From positions 1-62,720 of the forward strand of contig CAJUNQ010000061.1 in assembly GCA_910587835.1 (NCBI GenBank): DNA of 62,720 bases. Reading direction: 5' to 3'. Source of the stretch: an uncultured Oscillospiraceae bacterium (lineage in GTDB: Bacteria; Bacillota; Clostridia; Oscillospirales; Acutalibacteraceae). The notes below the pieces were generated by a model that saw only the letters and a list, made by a program, of their open reading frames with translations, searched no databases and was not told the origin of the DNA. This document shows, piece after piece, positions 38,438 through 47,912 of this stretch (position 1 is the stretch's first letter; each line of letters starts with the position of its first letter). A program made the translations under genes and the position numbers.

Positions 38438-41091
38438 AAAAAGTAAGCATTGTCCTTCCAGTTTATAATGGTAAAGATTACCTTCGGCAGGCGATAGAGA
38501 GCATTTTTGCCCAGACCTATGATAACTGGGAGTTGATCATTGTGGATGACTGCTCTACTGACGGAAGTGCAGTTATTATGGATGAATTTGCACAGATGGA
38601 TTCCCGGGTAAAGATAATTCATAATCAGGAAAACCAAAAATTACCGGAATCACTAAATATTGGCTTCCGCAAGGCCAAAGGGGATTATTTTGCCTGGACC
38701 TCGGATGATAATCTGTATATGCCCGATGCCATTGAGACTATGGTGGAGGCCCTGGACAGTCACCCGGAATATGGATTGGTATATTGTGACATGGATTATA
38801 TTGACAAGAACGGTGAAAAAACGGGAGCAACCACGGATAGTGGCGGCAATATACGATTAGACGATTGTGTGGGGGGATGTTTTCTCTATCGATGGGAAGC
38901 CGCCCTTGCTATAGGTGAGTATGATCGTGATATGGTATTGGTTGAGGACTATGATTACTGGTTGCGAATGAGCCATCAATTTAGTTTGCATCATCTTCCA
39001 GTGTGTAAATATCAGTACCGTTACCACCCGGACAGTCTGACCATGACCCGCAGTGCGCAGATTCAGGCACAGCTTCATCGACTTCGAAGACGAGAGCTTG
39101 GTTTTTTGCTTGAGGGGGCTAGTGAGGAAGAACGTAACACCTTGTTCTACTCAATGTGGGTGCAAAGCCCAGAAGAAATGTGGGGGATGCGGGAAAAATT
39201 CTTCCCCGGGGGGATTCTGCCCCCCTCCCTGGACTGGATGCAGAAAAAACGAGAGGATGGGACAGAGATGGAGGATGCCAGGCAGATCATTCTGTTCGGC
39301 GCAGGCGTGTATGGCCGCAAGGCGCTGGAATATTTCGGCAGGGAGAAGGTTCACTGCTTTATTGACAACAACCCGGACCATGTGGGCAGGGTGATTGAGG
39401 GCGTGCCGGTGCAGTCCTTTTCCTACCTGGTGGAGAACGCCGGAGCCTATCAGGTGGTGATTTCCGTGTCGGCCCGCATTGCGGTGGAGCTGGCCAACCA
39501 GCTGGAAGAGGCCGGAGTGAAGGACTATAAGCTGTTTATTGAGATGACCGGCCGGCTGACCAAGGGCTCCCTGAAGGAGAGTCTGGACTATGCGGGCATC
39601 TTCCACCGGGCGGAGGACTGGATAGACAAGAACACGGTCCCCGGCAAGGGCGTCATCAACAACACAGGCTTTTCCGAGCCCTATCCGGAGGTCACCGGGT
39701 ACTATATTCCCACGCTGCTGCGGTGGGGCTGGCGGGAGCGGGCAAAGTCCTACGCCAGATGGCTGTGCGGCATTCAGCGAGAGGACGGGGCCTGGTGCGA
39801 CACCTCCGGGCGTTTCCCCTATGTGTTCGACAGCGCCCAGATTCTCAAGGGCCTGCTGGCGGTGCGGGAGCTTCTGCCAGAGGTGGACGAACATATTCGC
39901 CGGGGCTGCCAGTGGATCATCAGCAACATTCAGCCAGACGGCCGGCTGACCACCCCGGACGAGAGCCTCTGGAACAGTCAGGAGTGCTCGGAGCTGATCC
40001 ATATCTATTGTCTTGAGCCCTTGTACACCGCAGCGGAGGTGTTGGGCGAGGCGTCATACCGTCAGGCGGCGGACCGGGTGAAGAAATATTACCTGGAAAA
40101 CCATATGGACGAGATCGTGAATTTTGGAATGCTGTCCCATTTTTATGCCTATGTGATGGAGGCTCTGTGCGACATTGGGGAGACCGAACTGGCCCGCAGG
40201 GCCATGGAGAAGGTCAGCGCCCTACAGCGGGAGGACGGCAGTGTGCCGGCCTATCAGAACGTCAACTGGGTGTGTTCTACAGGGCTGTTCCAGTTTGCCC
40301 TGGTGTGGTATAAGCTGGGAGAGCGGGAAAAGGGCAACCGGGCATTCCGGTACGCCTGCTCGCTGCAAAACCCCACCGGCGGCTGGTATGGGGGCTATGC
40401 CCGACAGGAGGAGGCCAGCGCCCTGGACGTGAAGGAGTACCCCAGCTATTTCACCGACCGGGAGATCAGCTGGGCAGTGAAATATTTTCTGGACGCCCTG
40501 TCGTGGAAATGCCTGGTGGAGTTTGAGGGGCAGACAGACGAGTTTGTCAACACCACAGACAAGACGGACGGAAGGTATCTCTGTGTGCTGGAGCAGGTGA
40601 GGGCGGCCGGGCCCGGCGCGGCGGTGTGCGACATCGGCTGCGGCAAGGGCCGCTATCTGCGGGGGCTTCTGGAGGACACGGCGGAGCAGGGAGTGCGGTT
40701 CAGCTGCTCTGATATTTCCTCTGCCGCGCTGAAGAGCATTCCCCAGGGGGTGGAGAAGCGGCAGGGCACCCTGACCTGCATCCCCTACCCGGACGAGAGC
40801 TTTGACCTGACCTATACCACCGAGGCGCTGGAACACGCCATTTCCACAGAGAACGGCCTGCGGGAGCTGGTGCGTGTCACCAAAAAAGGCGGCCGGGTGC
40901 TGGTGGTGGACAAAAACAACAGCAAGGCCGGAGCCGTGGCCGTAGACGATTGGGAACAGTGGTTTGACGACGGGTTCTTCCAGAAAATGGCGGACGAACT
41001 GGACTGCCGGCTGGAGGTCCAGCATGACCTGCCCTACGACGGCGGCTTTCAGGATGGGCTGTTCAGTGGGTGGGTGCTGGAAAAGGGCTGA
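38434..41091 (+). CDS. multidomain GT2 glycosyltransferase/methyltransferase
   Basis: An 885-residue four-domain protein. Residues 1-230 are GT2 (SIVLPVYNGKDYLRQAIES, DXD region YCDMDYID, EDYDYWLRM). Residues 282-375 are a PglD-type Rossmann domain (ILFGAGVYGRKALEYFG). Residues 389-699 are an alpha/alpha-barrel-like helical domain with repeats such as GIQREDGAWCDTSG. Residues 725-875 are a SAM methyltransferase (VCDIGCGKGRYLRGL). It would add and modify a sugar on a surface glycan. The GT2 part is AT-rich up to about 39180, then GC-rich. Confidence 0.85.
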   Translation: MKKVSIVLPVYNGKDYLRQAIESIFAQTYDNWELIIVDDCSTDGSAVIMDEFAQMDSRVKIIHNQENQKLPESLNIGFRKAKGDYFAWTSDDNLYMPDAIETMVEALDSHPEYGLVYCDMDYIDKNGEKTGATTDSGGNIRLDDCVGGCFLYRWEAALAIGEYDRDMVLVEDYDYWLRMSHQFSLHHLPVCKYQYRYHPDSLTMTRSAQIQAQLHRLRRRELGFLLEGASEEERNTLFYSMWVQSPEEMWGMREKFFPGGILPPSLDWMQKKREDGTEMEDARQIILFGAGVYGRKALEYFGREKVHCFIDNNPDHVGRVIEGVPVQSFSYLVENAGAYQVVISVSARIAVELANQLEEAGVKDYKLFIEMTGRLTKGSLKESLDYAGIFHRAEDWIDKNTVPGKGVINNTGFSEPYPEVTGYYIPTLLRWGWRERAKSYARWLCGIQREDGAWCDTSGRFPYVFDSAQILKGLLAVRELLPEVDEHIRRGCQWIISNIQPDGRLTTPDESLWNSQECSELIHIYCLEPLYTAAEVLGEASYRQAADRVKKYYLENHMDEIVNFGMLSHFYAYVMEALCDIGETELARRAMEKVSALQREDGSVPAYQNVNWVCSTGLFQFALVWYKLGEREKGNRAFRYACSLQNPTGGWYGGYARQEEASALDVKEYPSYFTDREISWAVKYFLDALSWKCLVEFEGQTDEFVNTTDKTDGRYLCVLEQVRAAGPGAAVCDIGCGKGRYLRGLLEDTAEQGVRFSCSDISSAALKSIPQGVEKRQGTLTCIPYPDESFDLTYTTEALEHAISTENGLRELVRVTKKGGRVLVVDKNNSKAGAVAVDDWEQWFDDGFFQKMADELDCRLEVQHDLPYDGGFQDGLFSGWVLEKG

Positions 41092-41126
41092 TAAACTTTG
41101 AGAATTGGAGAAGGGGGAATATATCC

Positions 41127-41222
41127 GTGGGACAGGACATTGCGTTGTATCGAAAGGTCTATAATTTGTTGGAAGATGAGGAATCGAGAGACATATACCT
41201 CGATAGGCTTCCGGTTTCCTGA
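41127..41222 (+). pseudogene. truncated N-terminus of a FkbM-type or related transferase gene
   Basis: A 31-codon frame with GTG start after GGGGG. It reads ALYRKVYNLLEDEESRDIYL, then DRL and a stop. The phrase YNLLEDEESRDIY is typical of N-termini of FkbM-type methyltransferases and related surface-glycan proteins. Nothing downstream continues it. It is likely a remnant of a deleted gene at the end of the glycan operon. Confidence 0.4.
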
Positions 41223-41295
41223 CCATCTATGTACAGAGGCTCTTTCGCGGAAGGTCATCTTTAGCATTTTCCGTTCCAAAGGAGGCGCTTTTCAT

Positions 41296-44200
41296 ATGAC
41301 AAACAAAACAGGCTCCGTGCCGCTCTGGCGCAAAGTGGCTGCTGCGGTGCTTACCTTATGTCTGACGGCGGGCCAGTTGGCTCTGCCTGCCCGGGCGGCG
41401 GGAGGCGTTGGGCCGGGGCACAGCGGGCATGATGGCGCGGAGGCGCTTCAGGCCAAGACCACTGCTACTACCAGGAATATCAGCGCGAACACAGACCTGT
41501 ATCTGGAGGAAGATATCACCACAAAGGAAATCTTCAAGATTTCCGGCGAGGGCGTGGTTGTCAACCTGTGCCTGAACGGCCATGCGCTGGCGTATAGTGG
41601 AGCCAGCACTACGTTAATTACAGTGGGGGCTGGCGCTGAGTTGAACATCTGCGATTGTTCCGGTCAAACAACTGCTGTGCCCAGTCAGCCAGACGGCACG
41701 GTAATTGATATTGCGGCGGGGCGCATTTCTTCTACAAAGGCCATCGTCAACAATGCGGGTACCTTCAACCTGCATAGCGGTGCGCTGACGGGCTGTTCTT
41801 CTACCACTACCACTGCTGTTACCAATACAAGCACAGGCACATTCCACATGAGCGGCGGCATGATTGCTGGATGTAAGGGCTCTACGAACGGCGGGGCAGT
41901 CTACAATAACAAAGGCGCCTTTACCATGTCCGGCGGGAGCATCATCGGGAACTCAGGTACTTCAGGCGGGATAGTCAATAATGCTGCAGGCGGTACCTTT
42001 GAGATGACCGGCGGTGAAATCACAGGGAACACCGGTACCACTGGCAGCGGCGGCGTAAAGAACGCAGGCACCTTTGAGATGAGCGGGGGAACAATCTCCG
42101 GCAACGCTGGCACTACCACCGGAGGCGGAGCGCTGAACGATACCGCAGGCGTCATGAGGCTATCTGGGGGAAGCATCAGTGACAATAGTGCCACAGGGGC
42201 CGGCGGGGGTATCTACAACAAGGGTCAGCTGACCCTTGCGGGCAGCGGAACAATCTCCGGCAATCAGGCAACAGGCACGACCACCACCTCTGGCGGCGGT
42301 GGGGTGTATAGTACTGGCGCCACTGCAGCGGTCACCATAAGCGGCGGCGAAATCAGCGGCAATACAAGCGCAAAAACCGGCGGCGGCATCCATATGGCGG
42401 GCGGTACGGTCACCTTATCCGGCGGCACTCTCACTGGCAACAGCGCGAAGGATGGCGGCGGGGTGTATGTCACTGGCACAAGCACTGCTTTCCACATGAC
42501 TGCGGGAGCAATCAGCGGCAACGAGGCCACAGGCAACGGCGCAGGCGTATATATGAGCGGGGCTACGTTCCAAGTTTCTGGCAGGCCTGTGATTGAAACT
42601 GTCTTTTTGAGTGGAACAACTAAAAATCTGACTGTCACCGGAGCCCTGACGGAAGGTGCGGATATTCGTGCTACCAGCGCCACCAGCTTCTCTCCCACCG
42701 GCTACAACACCAAAGTGACAGTGGCAAAGCCTGGCGCCGGCTACACCATAACAGAGGACGACAGGAAAAAATTCACCTTTGAGCCTAATGCGACAGAGAA
42801 TCTGGGGACCAGCTTCGGCCTGCAGCTTGAGGCGGGAAATGTGGTCTTCCAATATATCAAGGTTCCGGAGCCGGAGCCTGAAATCAGAATTAACTACGAA
42901 AAAGAAACTTTAACTGGATTTGAAAAAGGGAAATACTCCATTAACAATGACACACCTTTCACCATCAGCACAACCACAACTACAAAGGCCTTAGGCGACT
43001 ATATTGGAACGACGATCTCGATTGTAAAGAAAGGAAGCACTACTACTACCACTAGTCCCCCTACCGGGGACAGCGTAGCCCAGGAGCTGGCAATTCCAGC
43101 CAGGCCGGCGGCTCCTCAAATGGGCAAGGTAGACCAGCAGCACGCCGGAGTGAATAACGGCAGGCTGATCTTTCCGGCTGCGGATGATTACCAGTGCAGA
43201 CAGCAGGGGACTACCACCTGGAAGCCGGTTACCCCGGATATGCTGGATGAGAAACACAGTCTGCCTGTCAGCGAGCTGTGGACCACCCTGGAATATCCGG
43301 CCACGGTGGAGGTTCGTACCTCTGGCAGCAATGAGAAGCAGCGGTTTTCCAGTGAGGTGGCAGCGGTCACGTTGGAGGCCTCGGCAACCGAAGCGGTGTA
43401 TGGCATTGAGGTTACGCTCCCTGAATTCGGGACGGCAGCTTATGGCTATGACGCTGCAGACCTGACAAGGACCATCACGATCAAGGCCACAGGGAACTGC
43501 GATGTGGAAATCAGCGGTCTGGCTTCCGGCAGTCTGAACTTTGAACTTAACAAGAAGACCGGCAGCACGGTTTCTTTGGGCGAAGCCAACACGGAATATA
43601 CCCTTACGCCCAAGGAAGGTCTTACCGAAGGGAAATACACTGCCGACATTACCGTGACCTACAAGACAGGCGGCGAGGATGCGAAGGAAACCGTGCCGGT
43701 TACTTTCCAGGTAATATGCGCGGACCAGAGCGCGCCTCCCACACCGGTGCAAAATGGGACGGCTACGACCGCTGGTATCACGATCAACACAGTGCCCAAT
43801 AGTGACAGCGGCACAAAAGCCCAATATGCCTGTTACCCCAAGTCGGAGGAGGATACCTGGGATGCGGACAGCGCGGCCTGGAAGACTGCCTATAGCGCGT
43901 CCTGTTCCTTTACCCAGCTGGACCCGGGTACGACCTACTGCATTGTTGCGCGGTATCCGGCTGTAAGCAAGAAATACAACGCCTCGCCGGTCAGCGCGGC
44001 GCTGGAGGTTGCCACCGAAGGCGTGGTCAAAAACGTTACGCTGAACGCCAACGGCGGCACTCTGCCCGACGCCAGCGGCAATCCGGTTGGTTCGGTTGTC
44101 GTGCAGACCCTGGGCAATAGAAAGCTTGAGAGCCTGCCCACGCCAACTGCGCCGGACAGCCCTGCGGGGCTGGAATTTCTTGGCTGGTATACCTCGTCCT

Positions 44201-45228
44201 CTTCTATGACCACCCCGGTCACGCTGGACAGGGAATACACCAGCAACTCGACCATATACGCCCAATGGGGGTATTCGGTTGATCTGCACCTGAACGGCGG
44301 CAGTCTGGCAAAAGTCTTTCCAGGCTATCGCTACTCTACCAGTGCGGCCACCACCCTGCCCACCCCCACAAGAGAGAACTATACCTTCGAGGGCTGGTAT
44401 GCGGCCTCTGACTTCTCCGGCACGGCAGTGACCAGTATTGCGGCCAAAACAACCGGCAGCAAGACCTTCTACGCCAAGTGGGCGCCGGTGGCTGAGGCAA
44501 CGCCGACACCCACACCTACCCCAACGCCTACACCTACTCCCACCTCAACACCTACTCCCACTCCAACGCCTACCCCGGGCGGGGCTACTCCTACAGCCGG
44601 GCCCACGGCAGGGCCCAGCAACCCGCCCAGCCCTGACCCAGGGCCCGGGGGCGACGCCGGAGACAGCGAGGCCAACTGGGACGGCAGCGACCCCTATGAG
44701 CTGTGGGTGGAGGGCGTGACCCAGGTGCCTGCGGTGAAGCTGGTTGTGCCGGAAAGCGTGGCGTTCATTGTCAACCCCTACCGGTTGGAGGTGAACGCCG
44801 AGAGCATTGGAGGTGGGCCGGCGGAGAACGGCTCGGTGATCTGCCCCACCCAGTATATTGAAAACCGCACCGAGGTGCCTGTGCGGGTGGGGGTCAGCGT
44901 CACCGGCCTGTGCGCGGACACCGTGGCCTTTGCCAGCGCGGCCCCGGCCAGCGGCGGGGAGAAAACCGCCTTTATCCAGCTGCTGGCCCAGGCGGTGGCA
45001 GACGGCCAGACCGCCCTGGATACCGGAGCGGAGAAAACGCCCCTCTCTTTGGAGGAGGCCCAGCTTAGCCCCATCGTGCTCTCTGCCGGGGGCGGGGACC
45101 GGCCTTGTCTGGCCTTCACCTTTGCCGGCAGCGCCCAGGACGCGCCCAGCACGCCCTGGACCGAGGAGGACACCTTTGGGGCGGCGCTGGTGTTCCAGTT
45201 TACCCTTATGGCGAACCCTGCGCCGTAA
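41296..45228 (+). CDS. large secreted beta-helix surface protein
   Basis: A 1310-residue exported protein. Residues 1-35 are a signal peptide (basic start, LTLCLTAGQLALPARAA). About 150-420 is a right-handed beta-helix of repeats like FEMSGGTISGN. About 600-900 has beta-sandwich-like and Fn3-like parts. About 911-1061 holds two Listeria-Bacteroides repeats ending in YAQWG and YAKWA. A Thr-Pro linker (1068-1095) follows. Residues 1131-1310 form a domain with VAFIVNPYRLEV that recurs in the protein at 46062. No LPXTG or S-layer motif is seen. Start is set by AAAGGAGG. Probably an adhesin. Confidence 0.85.
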   Translation: MTNKTGSVPLWRKVAAAVLTLCLTAGQLALPARAAGGVGPGHSGHDGAEALQAKTTATTRNISANTDLYLEEDITTKEIFKISGEGVVVNLCLNGHALAYSGASTTLITVGAGAELNICDCSGQTTAVPSQPDGTVIDIAAGRISSTKAIVNNAGTFNLHSGALTGCSSTTTTAVTNTSTGTFHMSGGMIAGCKGSTNGGAVYNNKGAFTMSGGSIIGNSGTSGGIVNNAAGGTFEMTGGEITGNTGTTGSGGVKNAGTFEMSGGTISGNAGTTTGGGALNDTAGVMRLSGGSISDNSATGAGGGIYNKGQLTLAGSGTISGNQATGTTTTSGGGGVYSTGATAAVTISGGEISGNTSAKTGGGIHMAGGTVTLSGGTLTGNSAKDGGGVYVTGTSTAFHMTAGAISGNEATGNGAGVYMSGATFQVSGRPVIETVFLSGTTKNLTVTGALTEGADIRATSATSFSPTGYNTKVTVAKPGAGYTITEDDRKKFTFEPNATENLGTSFGLQLEAGNVVFQYIKVPEPEPEIRINYEKETLTGFEKGKYSINNDTPFTISTTTTTKALGDYIGTTISIVKKGSTTTTTSPPTGDSVAQELAIPARPAAPQMGKVDQQHAGVNNGRLIFPAADDYQCRQQGTTTWKPVTPDMLDEKHSLPVSELWTTLEYPATVEVRTSGSNEKQRFSSEVAAVTLEASATEAVYGIEVTLPEFGTAAYGYDAADLTRTITIKATGNCDVEISGLASGSLNFELNKKTGSTVSLGEANTEYTLTPKEGLTEGKYTADITVTYKTGGEDAKETVPVTFQVICADQSAPPTPVQNGTATTAGITINTVPNSDSGTKAQYACYPKSEEDTWDADSAAWKTAYSASCSFTQLDPGTTYCIVARYPAVSKKYNASPVSAALEVATEGVVKNVTLNANGGTLPDASGNPVGSVVVQTLGNRKLESLPTPTAPDSPAGLEFLGWYTSSSSMTTPVTLDREYTSNSTIYAQWGYSVDLHLNGGSLAKVFPGYRYSTSAATTLPTPTRENYTFEGWYAASDFSGTAVTSIAAKTTGSKTFYAKWAPVAEATPTPTPTPTPTPTPTSTPTPTPTPTPGGATPTAGPTAGPSNPPSPDPGPGGDAGDSEANWDGSDPYELWVEGVTQVPAVKLVVPESVAFIVNPYRLEVNAESIGGGPAENGSVICPTQYIENRTEVPVRVGVSVTGLCADTVAFASAAPASGGEKTAFIQLLAQAVADGQTALDTGAEKTPLSLEEAQLSPIVLSAGGGDRPCLAFTFAGSAQDAPSTPWTEEDTFGAALVFQFTLMANPAP

Positions 45229-45390
45229 TAGGCCGATATAGATAGGAAATTATGAGCGTGTCGAAACAGGTTACAAAAGCGAAAAACGGTTACATTTTTG
45301 GAAAAGATATACAGAATCCCCATACAAATTCCTAAAAAAACGGTCGGTATCCGGCGAAACGCTCTTTTGAAAATTTTCGCTCCCCAAGTC

Positions 45391-45417
45391 TTAATTTCCG
45401 GATAAATTTGCCGACTA
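45391..45417 (+). promoter_or_regulatory. SigD-type promoter of the secreted-protein operon
   Basis: TTAA (45391-45394), 15 bp, GCCGACTA (45410-45417), then TAGTGGTGTA. It is almost the same as the promoter at 27951. It places the next two genes under motility-type control. The remaining intergenic bases (45229-45390) are AT-rich and hold no gene I can see. Confidence 0.75.
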
Positions 45418-45458
45418 TAGTGGTGTAACAACAATGGAAGCATCGCAAGGAGGACTGC

Positions 45459-46001
45459 ATGACAGAAAAGAAAGCCCAAAATCCTCTGGTGTGGGTCTTG
45501 GTGATTGTGCTGGTGGTGGTGGTTGCCGCAGCCGCGGTGATCTTCTTCAACCGGCAGCCCCAGGCTCCCCCAACCGAGGACCTGACAGACGGCAATGTGC
45601 CCATGCTGGGCTATGCCGAGGGGACCACAGTGACCCGGGATGAAAACGCCCTGCAGGACGCTGTGGACAAGATGGCCGAAAAGCTGGAAAAGGGCAGCAT
45701 GATGTTGGAGTATGAAGGCGACGCCTACAGCTCCGACGGCGAGAACTTCACCGGCTACCTGGCCAACGCGGCGGAGAACAGCTACGACATGTACTTTGAC
45801 ATGTATGCGGACAGCGGCCTGAAGGATGAAATTTTTCTCTCTGGCCTGGTGCCTCCCGGCAAGGCCTTGGAAAAGTTCAAAACCACCCGCAAGCTGGAAA
45901 AGGGCGACCACACCGTATACATGGCTTTTACCACAGTGGAGGACGACCACGCCACCATTCATTCTCAAATTATGGTGACCATGACTTTGCACGTTAAGTA
46001 A
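45459..46001 (+). CDS. membrane-anchored extracellular protein
   Basis: A 180-residue protein with one N-terminal membrane segment (residues 9-29, VWVLVIVLVVVVAAAAVIFF) and an exported domain. The domain begins APPTEDLTDGNVPMLGYAEGT and ends in alternating strands (HSQIMVTMTLHVK). Family unknown to me. It is the first gene after the SigD-type promoter and precedes a very highly expressed secreted protein, so it may anchor or assemble that protein. Ribosome site AAGGAGG. Confidence 0.7.
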   Translation: MTEKKAQNPLVWVLVIVLVVVVAAAAVIFFNRQPQAPPTEDLTDGNVPMLGYAEGTTVTRDENALQDAVDKMAEKLEKGSMMLEYEGDAYSSDGENFTGYLANAAENSYDMYFDMYADSGLKDEIFLSGLVPPGKALEKFKTTRKLEKGDHTVYMAFTTVEDDHATIHSQIMVTMTLHVK

Positions 46002-46061
46002 GGCTATTGGTGGGCGCAAGCCCCCTGGCAAATAAAAATTTTTTTGAAAGGGTGTTCATTC

Positions 46062-46763
46062 ATGACATTCAAGAAAATCATGTCGGCTGTTATGGCTGGC
46101 GCAATGGCTCTGTCCCTGGGCATGACCGCTTTCGCCGCAGCTACTCCGGGCCAGACGGAGCTCGAGGGTGAGCAAGGCTACGAGATCGAGGTTGGCTCCT
46201 CCACCCAGGCCGCTACCATCAAGGTTCAGGTTCCTGATGCTGTTGGCTTCATCGTCAACCCCTATCGTTTGGAAGCGAAGAATGAGGAAATCGGCATTAC
46301 CTCTGCTGCTCAGACTCAGGTTGTCAGCCCTCTCCAGAAGATTGTAAACAAGAGCGCATTCAAAATTAGTATTGGCGGCACAATTTACGCCTATGCAAAC
46401 AACCCTGAGGAAGCTAAGCTTGTGAAAACTCTAACCACTCCTGCTCCTGGTACTCCTACGCCCAAGGAAGCTGCAATTTCTTTCTTGGCCAAGGCAGACG
46501 TAGAGACTGCAACCACTGCTTTGAAGGTTAGTGATACTGTTGGCACTAAGGTGGAATTGGCTGACGCTGCGACTGACACCGGCGCTGCTTTGACTGCCGT
46601 TGAGCTTGCTGCTGCTGGTACCACCGGTGGTAATACTGCTTACACCTTCAACTTCGATGGTACAGCTCAGGATGCCCCTGCCGTGGCTTGGACTGAGGGC
46701 GACACCTACGGCGCTACTATCGCTTTCACCTTCACTGCTGTTGCCAACGCTGCTAATCCGTAA
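46062..46763 (+). CDS. abundant small secreted protein sharing the FIVNPYRLE domain
   Basis: A 233-residue protein with a signal peptide (MTFKKIMSAVMAGAMALSLG, cut near AFAA). The mature part contains VGFIVNPYRLEAKNEE near residue 60 and ends FDGTAQDAPAVAWTEGDTYG plus a beta strand. Both segments match the C-terminus of the 1310-residue protein (VAFIVNPYRLEV and FAGSAQDAPSTPWTEEDTFG). Its codon use is strongly biased (GCT, GGC, AAG), as in flagellin, so it is probably very abundant. Possibly a fibre or matrix subunit. Ribosome site GAAAGGGTG. Confidence 0.75.
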   Translation: MTFKKIMSAVMAGAMALSLGMTAFAAATPGQTELEGEQGYEIEVGSSTQAATIKVQVPDAVGFIVNPYRLEAKNEEIGITSAAQTQVVSPLQKIVNKSAFKISIGGTIYAYANNPEEAKLVKTLTTPAPGTPTPKEAAISFLAKADVETATTALKVSDTVGTKVELADAATDTGAALTAVELAAAGTTGGNTAYTFNFDGTAQDAPAVAWTEGDTYGATIAFTFTAVANAANP

Positions 46764-46797
46764 TTTATTCCCAACGCTTTTAACCTAACATAAGCGG

Positions 46798-46835
46798 GCA
46801 ACCGCGCGGCCAATCAGCCGCGCGGTTGCTTTTTT
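46798..46835 (+). terminator. terminator of the secreted-protein operon
   Basis: The 12-bp stem GCAACCGCGCGG/CCGCGCGGTTGC is followed by TTTTTT. Confidence 0.9.
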
Positions 46836-46838
46836 GCC

Positions 46839-46867
46839 TTGCGCTTGCCCCCCGCGTCTGCTATAAT
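46839..46867 (+). promoter_or_regulatory. promoter of the TrmH-type gene
   Basis: TTGCGC (46839-46844), 17 bp, TATAAT (46862-46867), 32 bp before the start codon. Confidence 0.65.
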
Positions 46868-46898
46868 AAAAGCAGCAACCACGAGAGGAGCCGCTGCC

Positions 46899-47714
46899 AT
46901 GACCAAAAATATTTTCAGCCGCGACGCGGATTTTCAACGCTTTCAGGTGCTCCGGTCCAACCGCAACAAGCGCCACCGCTACGGCCAGTTTTTTGTAGAG
47001 GGCGTGCGCAACCTGAACCAGGCCGTAGAGAACGGCTGGCAGCTGGCCTCTCTGCTGTTCCCTGGCGACAGGCCCCTGTCCGGCTGGGCCAAAGCCCTGC
47101 TGAACAGCGTGCCCACCCAGGTGAACTACCGCCTGCCCGGGGCCCTGATGGACGAGCTCAGCGGCAAGGAGGAGGGCTCGGAGCTGCTGGCAGTGGTAAA
47201 CATGCGCCCCGGCGGCACAGCCGCCCTGCCCTGCCGGGAGAACCCCCTGCTTGTGCTGTTCGACCGGCCCTCGAACCGGGGCAACCTGGGCGCGCTTCTG
47301 CGCTCCTGCGACGGGCTGGGGGCCGATGGGGTGATTCTCACCGGCCACGGGGTAGACCTGTACGACCCGGAGGTGGTGACGGCCTCCATGGGGTCCTTTT
47401 TCCGGGTGCCCGCCGTGCAGGTGGAGAACCGGGAGGCGGAGGCCTTTATTCAGCAGCTGCGGCAGCAGTACCCGGGCTTTCAGACCGTGGGCACCACTGC
47501 CCACCGGGAGCGGCCCCTGTATGGGGAGGACTTGCGGGGGCCGGTTATGCTGCTGCTGGGCAACGAGACCGACGGCCTGAGCTACGCCTATAAGCACAGC
47601 TGCGACGTGCTGTGCACCATCCCCATGGCGGCGGAGAGCTCGGCCAGCTCCTTCAACGTGGCCTGCGCGGCCACAGTGCTGCTGTATGAGGCGGCCAGGC
47701 AGCGGGCCACCTAA
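46899..47714 (+). CDS. TrmH/SpoU-family RNA methyltransferase
   Basis: A 271-residue SPOUT methyltransferase. Residues 1-95 are a substrate-binding domain (YGQFFVEGVRNLNQA). Motif 1 is LVLFDRPSNRGNLGALLRS, motif 2 VMLLLGNETDGLS, motif 3 CTIPMAAESSASSFNVACA, forming the trefoil knot that binds SAM. It 2'-O-methylates rRNA or tRNA; the exact site is not readable. Start MTKNIFSRD is set by GAGAGGAG. Confidence 0.9.
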   Translation: MTKNIFSRDADFQRFQVLRSNRNKRHRYGQFFVEGVRNLNQAVENGWQLASLLFPGDRPLSGWAKALLNSVPTQVNYRLPGALMDELSGKEEGSELLAVVNMRPGGTAALPCRENPLLVLFDRPSNRGNLGALLRSCDGLGADGVILTGHGVDLYDPEVVTASMGSFFRVPAVQVENREAEAFIQQLRQQYPGFQTVGTTAHRERPLYGEDLRGPVMLLLGNETDGLSYAYKHSCDVLCTIPMAAESSASSFNVACAATVLLYEAARQRAT

Positions 47715-47912
47715 AAAGAGAAAGCCCTCTGCCTTCCCTTTTTCTTGCTTTTTGTAGCAAAATGTGCTATTCTTATTTTGTGTAGAAACTCTGCACAGGA
47801 GCTCACCAAAAACGGTGGACGGTTGGCCCTCTCCGGAGGGTCTGGACCCTCTGATAACATAGAAACTCGCAGGCACATCCAGCGGGAATCCTGTAGAACG
47901 GAGGGCAAGCTT

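Noticed and set aside
41900..42560. Regular repeats that could suggest a CRISPR or tandem array
   Set aside because: They are codon-level repeats of a beta-helix (SGG-TISGN units) inside one open frame, with no constant repeat/spacer pattern.
44510..44580. ACN-CCN simple repeat
   Set aside because: Encodes a Thr-Pro linker in the surface protein; not an independent element, although it may vary in length.
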